Positions 6,417 through 10,730 of a stretch of 10,730 bases of DNA are shown in pieces. Within the stretch, counting starts at the first letter, position 1, and each line of letters starts with the position of its first letter. The notes beneath the pieces were generated by a model that did not search any database, had not been told where the DNA came from, and was given only the letters and a program-made list of their open reading frames with translations. Source of the DNA: Pseudorhodobacter antarcticus (lineage in GTDB: Bacteria; Pseudomonadota; Alphaproteobacteria; Rhodobacterales; Rhodobacteraceae); the NCBI GenBank assembly GCA_945897655.1, contig CAMDHB010000087.1, forward strand, positions 1 through 10,730, given 5' to 3'. The translations under genes were made by a program, and so were the position numbers.

Positions 6417-7664
6417 ATGGTGGATGTCGTCGTGGTGGGGGCAGGGGCTGCCGGGGTGGGTGCCGGGCAGGTATTGGCCGCGCGTGGGGTGTCGCATGTC
6501 ATTCTGGAGGCATCGGGCCGGATTGGCGGGCGGGCCTATACCGACCGGGCATCGCTGCCGGGGCATTGGGATCAGGGCGGGCAGTGGTTTCACTGTGCCG
6601 ATGTCAACCCGTTGGTGCCGGTGGCCGCCGCATTGGGGTGGGACTTTGAGCAGGAGCCGAACACGGCGCCGTCGCTGCATCACCTTGGCGGGCGTTGGTT
6701 GACGGCAGCGGAGGGCACCGCCGCGGATGCGGCGCTGGAGGCGGGCTTTGCGGCGGTTTATGCTGCGGCGGCCGCAGGGCGCGAGGTCACGGTGGCCGCG
6801 GTACAGCCAGACCACGGGCCTTCGGCGGCATTTGTGAGGCATGTGTTTCAGTTGATGATCAGTGGCGACCCTGAGGGCACGTCGGCGCTGGGCTATGGTG
6901 ATTATGAGGATAGCGATGTCAATCTGGTGGTGACCGGGGGGATGGGGGCGCTGATCGAACGGCTGGCCGAAGGGTTGCCGATCAGGACGGGCAAGGCCGT
7001 GGTGGCGATTGCCGAGCGGAAAGGCGGGGTCCGCGTCGACCTGGCAGATGGTGGGGTGATTGACGCCAAGGCGGCAATCGTGACGGTGTCGACCAATGTG
7101 CTGATTTCAGGGGCGATCCGGTTTGATGCAGCCGGGTCGGTGCGGGACGTGTTGGACCTGATGCAGGATGTGCCGTGCGGGGCCTATGAGAAGGTAGCCT
7201 TTGCAGTGGACCGTTTGCCGTTTGACCAAACCGATGCGCCGTTCCTTTCGGTTCAACCGGACGGCGCGGGGCGGTTGCAAAGCTTTCAGGTTCTGACTGG
7301 CGCAAAGCCCAAGCTGATTGCCCATGTGGGCGGCAGCGTCGCTAGGGACTGGGCCGCACTGGGGCGGGAGGCGCGGGTGAGCGAGGCAGAAGCCTTTCTG
7401 GTGGCGGCTTTTGGGGCGGATGTGCGGCGGCGTTTGGTGGGGGCTGCGACCACAGATTGGCAGGGCAATCCTTGGGTGCGGGGGGCCTATAGCTATGCCG
7501 TTGCGGGGCGCGGTGGAAGTCGGCGGGCAATGTGGGCGGCGGGGGCCGAGGGGGCGGTGCGCTTTGCCGGGGAAGCCTTCTCGCCCCGGTGGCATTCGAC
7601 GGTGCACGGGGCCTGGGCCTCGGGGCGGGAGGTGGCGGAGCAGGTTGCGCTGGGGTTGCGGTAG
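6417..7664 (+). CDS. FAD-dependent amine oxidase (monoamine oxidase family)
   Basis: A 415-residue flavoenzyme that would oxidise an amine to an imine with release of hydrogen peroxide. Visible: FAD loop GAGAAG (8-13), EASGRIGGRAYT (31-42), which is the classic amine-oxidase continuation of the Rossmann unit, TGGMGALIERLAEGL (173-187), GAYEKVAFAV (255-264) whose Lys259 is a candidate for the flavin-N5 water lysine of MAO/LSD1-type enzymes, NPWVRGAYSY (351-360), and the C-terminal FAD motif FAGEAFSP..HSTVHGAWASGREVA (383-407). No signal peptide. An in-frame ATG at 6246 would add 57 residues of non-family sequence overlapping the creatinase start, so 6417 is preferred although its ribosome site is only G-rich. 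Substrate unknown; divergence from creatinase hints at nitrogen compound use. Confidence 0.88.
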   Translation: MVDVVVVGAGAAGVGAGQVLAARGVSHVILEASGRIGGRAYTDRASLPGHWDQGGQWFHCADVNPLVPVAAALGWDFEQEPNTAPSLHHLGGRWLTAAEGTAADAALEAGFAAVYAAAAAGREVTVAAVQPDHGPSAAFVRHVFQLMISGDPEGTSALGYGDYEDSDVNLVVTGGMGALIERLAEGLPIRTGKAVVAIAERKGGVRVDLADGGVIDAKAAIVTVSTNVLISGAIRFDAAGSVRDVLDLMQDVPCGAYEKVAFAVDRLPFDQTDAPFLSVQPDGAGRLQSFQVLTGAKPKLIAHVGGSVARDWAALGREARVSEAEAFLVAAFGADVRRRLVGAATTDWQGNPWVRGAYSYAVAGRGGSRRAMWAAGAEGAVRFAGEAFSPRWHSTVHGAWASGREVAEQVALGLR

Positions 7665-7698
7665 GGCCCGTAGGGTGCGCCGCAAGCGCCAAGTCCCG

Positions 7699-7723
7699 GG
7701 CAGCCGCCCGCCGGGCGACTGCT
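7699..7723. terminator. Hairpin between convergent amine oxidase and glutathione transferase genes
   Basis: Arms 7699-7709 and 7713-7723 pair over 11 positions with one C/A mismatch and a terminal G-T pair, loop GCC. It sits 35 bases past the amine oxidase stop and 18 past the convergent gene's stop. No T-run on either side. A smaller G/C stem precedes it inside 7672-7690, next to the repeat word at 7669-7680. Confidence 0.5.
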
Positions 7724-7740
7724 GATCCTGGTCTGACAGG

Positions 7741-8625
7741 TTACGCCGGGGTTTTGGTCTGCTCGCCGATCTTGTCCTGAGTGCGCAGGTCAAAGTCGCT
7801 GGCGTCATGCCGTTCGTGCAACTGTTCGTTCAGGGGGCCGAAGCTGCGGTTGACGATACGCCCGCGTTGCACGGCGGGGCGGGCCAGGATTTTCTGCGCC
7901 CAAGCCAGAACATGGGTATAGCTGGCAGTTTCCAGAAACTCGGCTGACCCCGCATAGCTGGTGCCAAGGGTCAGGCTGCCATACCACGGCCAGATGGACA
8001 TGTCGGCGATGGAATAGTCATCCCCCGCGATGAAGGGCCGGGTGGCCAGTTGGCGGTCCAGCACATCAAGCTGGCGCTTCACCTCCATCGAGAAGCGGTT
8101 GATCGGGTATTCCCATTTCTCGGGCGCATAAGAGAAGAAATGGCCAAAGCCGCCGCCCAGATAGGGGGCCGAACCCATTTGCCACATCAGCCAATTGATC
8201 ACCTCGGTCCGTGCCGGGCCGGAGGCAGGCAGGAAGGCGCCGAACTTCTCGGCCAGGTGCATCAAGATCGCAGCGCTTTCGAACACGCGGACGGGTTCGG
8301 GGCCGGAGCGGTCCATCAGGGCGGGGATCTTGGAATTGGGGTTCACATCGACAAAGTCGGAGCCGAACTGATCACCCTTGCCGATGTTGATCAGCCAGGC
8401 GTCATATTCTGCCTCATGGCCTGCGGCGAGCAATTCCTCAAACAGGATCGTCACCTTCTGGCCGTTGGGGGTGGCGAGGGAATAGAGTTGGAAGGGATGC
8501 TTGCCCACCGGCAGCACCTTGTCATGGGTGGCCCCGGCGATGGGGCGGTTGATGTTGGCGAATTGGCCGCCGTTGGCTTGATCCCATTTCCAGACTTTGG
8601 GCGGGACATAGGGGGTGTCGGTCAT
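7741..8625 (-). CDS. yghU: YghU-type glutathione S-transferase (glutathione-dependent disulfide-bond oxidoreductase)
   Basis: A 294-residue cytoplasmic thiol enzyme of the Nu-class glutathione transferases, which reduce disulfides and organic peroxides using two bound glutathione molecules. It follows E. coli YghU nearly residue for residue as I recall it: the N-terminal FANINRP (22-28), LPVGKHPFQLYSLATPNGQK (38-57) of the thioredoxin-like half, NPNSKIPAL (95-103), FES (116-118), then the helical half with NRFSMEVKRQLDVLD (176-190) and the C-terminal tail RIVNRSFGPLNEQLHERHDASDF (256-278). The start at 8625 gives the family N-terminus and has a GGAGAGG ribosome site; the ATG 12 bases further upstream is less likely. 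Stands alone, divergent from the zinc-ribbon gene. Function within redox defence is well supported. Confidence 0.94.
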   Translation of the reverse strand: MTDTPYVPPKVWKWDQANGGQFANINRPIAGATHDKVLPVGKHPFQLYSLATPNGQKVTILFEELLAAGHEAEYDAWLINIGKGDQFGSDFVDVNPNSKIPALMDRSGPEPVRVFESAAILMHLAEKFGAFLPASGPARTEVINWLMWQMGSAPYLGGGFGHFFSYAPEKWEYPINRFSMEVKRQLDVLDRQLATRPFIAGDDYSIADMSIWPWYGSLTLGTSYAGSAEFLETASYTHVLAWAQKILARPAVQRGRIVNRSFGPLNEQLHERHDASDFDLRTQDKIGEQTKTPA

Positions 8626-8656
8626 GGGCCTCTCCAACTGATGCGCTTGTCGGAAG

Positions 8657-8685
8657 AAGGTAGTGCTACTGTCACGCCGCTACAA
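8657..8685 (-). promoter_or_regulatory. Predicted promoter of the yghU-type gene
   Basis: Minus-strand TTGTAG (8680-8685) and TACCTT (8657-8662) are 17 bases apart, and the -10 ends 31 bases before the ATG. It shares CTACCTTCT with the amidase promoter. On the opposite strand the same spot holds TACAAT (8681-8686), a possible -10 for the zinc-ribbon gene, but no -35 fits it. Confidence 0.35.
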
Positions 8686-8688
8686 TGG

Positions 8689-8712
8689 GGCGCGTCCCTT
8701 GCAAAACGCGCC
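8689..8712. promoter_or_regulatory. Inverted repeat in the leader of the zinc-ribbon gene
   Basis: GGCGCGT (8689-8695) and ACGCGCC (8706-8712) are perfect 7-base arms around 10 bases. Lying just after TACAAT (8681-8686), it could be an operator or an mRNA leader hairpin. Confidence 0.3.
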
Positions 8713-8748
8713 TGCGTGCCCATCTTGGGGCAAACCAAAGGAGAGAGC

Positions 8749-9069
8749 ATGCGCTGCCCGATTGACAATGAGATGCTGGTGATGACTGACCGCGGTGGGG
8801 TCGAGATCGACTATTGCCCGAAATGCCGGGGTGTCTGGCTGGACCGGGGTGAGTTGGACAAGATCATCGAACGGGCTGCCGCCGCACCTGCGGTGCCGCA
8901 GCCGATGGCGGCCCCGGTGCCGCCGCCGGTTCAGGTTCAGCCGCAGTCCATTCCACAGCCGCAGCAGGCCCAACGCTATCGTCGTGACGATGATGACGAT
9001 GATTACAACCGCAGCCGCAAACCGTACCGGAAGCGCGAAAGCTTTCTGGGCGATCTGTTCGACTTTTGA
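8749..9069 (+). CDS. Small zinc-ribbon protein, TFIIB-type (zf-TFIIB family)
   Basis: A 106-residue protein. Residues 1-43 form the zf-TFIIB domain: CPID near the N-terminus, then GVEIDYCPKCRGVWLDRGELDKII. Only three of the four expected zinc cysteines are present, since the second position of the first CxxC is Asp6, a variant I recall as common in this protein type. A Pro/Gln/Ala-rich linker (about 44-75) follows, then a run of six aspartates, a basic stretch (SRKPYRKRES) and the ending FLGDLFDF, which is also typical. The start at 8749 has an excellent AAGGAG site 6 bases upstream; the open frame extends far upstream but only through the antisense of the yghU-type gene. Role unknown; nucleic acid or protein binding is likely. 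Ends 16 bases from the convergent GNAT-like gene. Confidence 0.88.
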   Translation: MRCPIDNEMLVMTDRGGVEIDYCPKCRGVWLDRGELDKIIERAAAAPAVPQPMAAPVPPPVQVQPQSIPQPQQAQRYRRDDDDDDYNRSRKPYRKRESFLGDLFDF

Positions 9070-9085
9070 GCCAAGTCAGCGCGGC

Positions 9086-9478
9086 TTAACCGGCTGTGTC
9101 GGCAAAGGGCTGGTCGCGACCGGGAAAGGCCACGCGGGGCAAGGGGAACTTGGCGACGAGAGCCCGGAATGCGGGGCCCAAGGTGTCGTCAAACTCAGGG
9201 TCGCGGGCCCAGTAGAAGTCTGCGGCGTCGAATCCGTCCCGGTCGGGCGGGTTGATATAGCCGCAGCCAAGGCATCGGGATTCGTCGTCGTTCATCACGG
9301 TATAGGCGAAGGAATGGCCGATGGTGAATTCGCGCTGATGCCAGGCAAGGTCGATCAGGTTCTCCTCGAGCGTCAGGCCGTCGGGCCAGGTGCCGCCGGG
9401 CTGCATCAGGCCCTTCAGGCGGTCGCGCGCCGAGATGACGGCGTCAAAATCCTTGACCACATCGTGGATGGACAGCAT
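9086..9478 (-). CDS. GNAT-like N-acetyltransferase family protein, main open part of a frame-disrupted gene
   Basis: The 130-residue open frame starting MLSIHDVVKDFDAV resembles a family usually annotated as GNAT acetyltransferases, with LIDLAWHQREF (about 41-51), HSFAYTVMNDDESRCLGCGYI (55-75) and a tail PLPRVAFPGRD. The ATG at 9478 has no ribosome site, and family members as I recall them carry 20 or more residues before this point, ending in RF-LRPL. Here the codons immediately upstream, FHLR, continue that pattern without a start codon until a stop at about 9523. The true N-terminus lies in another frame (next entry). The corrected protein would be 155 residues. The gene ends convergent to the zinc-ribbon gene with no clear terminator. 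Whether the product is made depends on the frame problem; the acetyltransferase role is moderate confidence. Confidence 0.6.
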   Translation of the reverse strand: MLSIHDVVKDFDAVISARDRLKGLMQPGGTWPDGLTLEENLIDLAWHQREFTIGHSFAYTVMNDDESRCLGCGYINPPDRDGFDAADFYWARDPEFDDTLGPAFRALVAKFPLPRVAFPGRDQPFADTAG

Positions 9479-9552
9479 CCGCAGGTGAAACCCCGCACCC
9501 TGATGGCGGGCGGGGCTGTGAAGTTATCGGGGATCAAGGGGCGGTGGTACAT
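9479..9552 (-). other. Displaced N-terminal segment of the GNAT-like gene, with frameshift site
   Basis: From an ATG at 9552 the sequence reads MYHRPLIPDNFTAPPAIRVR then GF, matching the expected family N-terminus, before running out of frame. The ATG lies 3 bases after the stop of the upstream SDR gene (TGA CCC ATG), the usual layout of coupled operon genes. The frames join if one base is re-read or added at the G-run: a G_GGT_TTC heptamer lies at 9493-9487 in the incoming frame, and a -1 step gives ...VRGF-HLRMLSIHD. A GGATG/CATCC hairpin (9466-9480) begins 6 bases later. Alternatives are a 1-base deletion (GGGG for GGGGG) or a sequencing error. Confidence 0.6.
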
Positions 9553-9555
9553 GGG

Positions 9556-10257
9556 TCAGACTGACCGCGTGACGCCGCCGTCAACGCGCAGGTTCTGCCC
9601 GGTGATGTAGGCCGAGGCTTCAGAGGCCAGGAAGCTGACCGTGCCCGCAATTTCGCTGACGTCGCCATAGCGGCCCATCGGGATGCGGGCGCGGAATTCG
9701 GCCTTTTCGGGCAGGGAATTGATGAAGCCGGGCAGGATGTTGTTCATCCGGATGCCTTGGGGCGCATATTTGTCGGCAAAAAGCTTGGTGAAGGCCGCCA
9801 GACCCGCCCGGGCCACGCCGGAGGTGGGGAACAGGGGGTCGGGTTCGAAGGTGGCAAAGGTGGTGATGTTGATGATGGAACCGCCTGATCCCTGCGACTC
9901 CATGATGGGTGTCACCAGACGGGTCGGGCGGACGGCGGACAGGAAATAGATGTCGATGCCCTGATGCCAGCCCTCATCGGTGATATCCAAAAGGGGGGCG
10001 CGGGGGCCGTGACCGGCGGAGTTGATCAGCACGTCGATCCGGCCGAACTTGGTCATGGTGGCATCGACAAACCGTTTCACATCGTCGTTCGATTGGTTTG
10101 ACCCGGTGAAACCAAGGCCGCCAAGTTCGGCCCCCAGCGCCTCGCCCTTGCCCGAGGAGGACAGGATCGCGACCTGGAACCCGTCGGCGGCAAGGCGGCG
10201 CGCGGCGGCGGCGCCCATGCCTGACCCGCCGGCGGTGATGGCTGCTACTTTTTGCAT
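9556..10257 (-). CDS. SDR-family oxidoreductase with a non-standard active site
   Basis: A 233-residue Rossmann protein of the short-chain dehydrogenase/reductase superfamily. Visible: the cofactor loop TAGGSGMG (8-15; Gly-rich, with Ala where the first Gly is usual), NSAG (79-82), IINITTF (128-134), PGF (176-178), and the C-terminal SFLASEASAYITGQNLRVDGG (208-228), typical of FabG-like SDRs. The catalytic YxxxK is absent: aligning without gaps from AAFTK (154-158) puts Ser146 and Arg150 there, and Thr132 or Thr133 stands for the catalytic Ser. Substrate unknown and catalysis uncertain. The start at 10257 has an AGGGGG site and gives the expected N-terminus; a longer open frame to 10488 runs antisense through the next gene and is rejected. 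First gene of an apparent two-gene operon. Confidence 0.88.
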   Translation of the reverse strand: MQKVAAITAGGSGMGAAAARRLAADGFQVAILSSSGKGEALGAELGGLGFTGSNQSNDDVKRFVDATMTKFGRIDVLINSAGHGPRAPLLDITDEGWHQGIDIYFLSAVRPTRLVTPIMESQGSGGSIINITTFATFEPDPLFPTSGVARAGLAAFTKLFADKYAPQGIRMNNILPGFINSLPEKAEFRARIPMGRYGDVSEIAGTVSFLASEASAYITGQNLRVDGGVTRSV

Positions 10258-10276
10258 TGGTTTCCCCCTTGGTTTC
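10257..10276. repeat. Direct repeat flanking the SDR ribosome site
   Basis: TTGGTTTC occurs at 10257-10264 and 10269-10276, separated by CCCC. On the minus strand this places the G-run of the SDR ribosome site between two copies of GAAACCAA, the second running into the start codon. Confidence 0.5.
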
Positions 10277-10354
10277 GGCGAACGTGACAGGGTGGGGCAC
10301 GTGTGGCAAGCCCCCGGGGGACGCACCCCGGTCGGACAATAAGGGACAGATGAC

Positions 10355-10730
10355 ATGCGGATAGGGCTGCGGAACACGATTGCGGATGTCGCGGGCTTGC
10401 GGGTGGGGAACGCGCAGGATGCTGTGTTGCGGTCGGGTTGCACGGTTCTGGTGGGGGAGCGGCCCTTTGTGGCGGGCGTGTCGGTCATGGGGGGCGCGCC
10501 GGGGACGCGGGAGACGGATTTATTGGCACCGGACCGGTTGGTGCAGGAAGTGGACGCGCTGGTACTGTCGGGTGGGTCAGCCTTTGGCTTGGATGCGTGC
10601 TCGGGGGTCGCGGATGGCCTCAGGGCGATGGGGCGGGGGTTTCAGGTGGGGCCGCAGCGGGTGCCGATCGTGCCGGGGGCCATTTTGTTTGATCTCTTGA
10701 ATGGGGGCGACAAGGGATGGGTGCGCAACC
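10355..10730 (+). CDS. P1 family peptidase (S58/DmpA-type aminopeptidase), 5' part only
   Basis: An open frame without stop running off the right edge; 125 residues are visible of a family usually about 320-380 long. The start at 10355 (MRIGLRNTIADVAGLRVGNA) has an AAGGGA site 8 bases upstream; the ATG at 10350 is in another frame and stops after four codons. Family signatures: NTIADVAGLRVGNA (7-20), the GGAPGTRETDLL motif (about 46-57), LVLSGGSAFGLDACSGV (about 69-85) and VPIVPGAILFDL (about 103-114). Members are N-terminal-nucleophile-type hydrolases that cleave themselves before a Ser or Thr further along, and act as aminopeptidases, amidases or esterases. The cleavage site lies outside the window, so activity cannot be judged. 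It diverges from the SDR gene across 97 bases. Confidence 0.88.
   Translation, partial: MRIGLRNTIADVAGLRVGNAQDAVLRSGCTVLVGERPFVAGVSVMGGAPGTRETDLLAPDRLVQEVDALVLSGGSAFGLDACSGVADGLRAMGRGFQVGPQRVPIVPGAILFDLLNGGDKGWVRN

Noticed and set aside
8647..8686. TTGTCG plus TACAAT as a plus-strand promoter
   Set aside because: The spacer is 28 bases, too long for a sigma-70 promoter; only the -10 is noted.
8050..8748. Upstream extension of the zinc-ribbon frame
   Set aside because: The extension is mostly antisense of the yghU-type gene, and the ATG at 8749 has an ideal ribosome site.
10311..10320. The CCCCCGGGGG palindrome between the SDR and peptidase genes
   Set aside because: Too simple in composition, with no loop and no T-run; no function can be supported.
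10258..10488. A longer SDR reading frame starting at 10488
   Set aside because: The extra 77 residues run antisense through the peptidase gene and its promoter area and do not fit the SDR N-terminus.

Overview
The window looks like a chromosomal stretch from a GC-rich alphaproteobacterium, most likely family Rhodobacteraceae. The reasons are the G/C-dominated third codon positions, promoters with TACCTT-like -10 boxes, and protein sequences that read like Rhodobacterales versions of their families. This placement is by eye, without any search. Ten protein genes are visible, one of them cut by the right edge and one with a displaced reading frame. No tRNA, rRNA, CRISPR array, insertion sequence or phage gene was seen, and no gene-free stretch exceeds about 170 bases.

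Left part (1-2737): an amidase-signature hydrolase (-) and a UbiH/UbiF-type flavin hydroxylase (+) diverge from a 77-base gap. In that gap the two predicted promoters share one -35 position. The hydroxylase converges on the next gene across a perfect 10-bp hairpin with a T-tract on the minus strand.

Centre (2738-7740): on the minus strand lie an exported two-part protein (beta-propeller-like N-terminal half plus esterase-like phytase domain) and, upstream of it, a very well conserved creatinase (creatine to sarcosine plus urea). Divergent from the creatinase is an FAD-dependent amine oxidase (+). The 169 bases between them carry several operator-like inverted repeats. The pair suggests use of methylated or primary amines as nitrogen source, but no sarcosine oxidase, urease or transporter is present, so no pathway can be closed here.

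Right part (7741-10730): a YghU-type glutathione transferase (-) diverges from a small zinc-ribbon TFIIB-type protein (+). Then come a GNAT-like gene and an SDR oxidoreductase, both on the minus strand and apparently one operon (SDR first, 3 bases between SDR stop and the next ATG). Last is the start of a P1/S58 (DmpA-type) peptidase (+), open at the window edge.

The most unusual point is the GNAT-like gene. Its first 22 or so residues lie in a different frame from the rest, and the frames meet exactly at a G_GGT_TTC heptamer followed 6 bases later by a small hairpin. This may be a simple 1-base deletion, a sequencing error in a G-run, or a programmed -1 frameshift. A second theme is a short palindromic word (CGTAGGGTGCGC) at three gene ends, used to build transcript-end hairpins in two of them.
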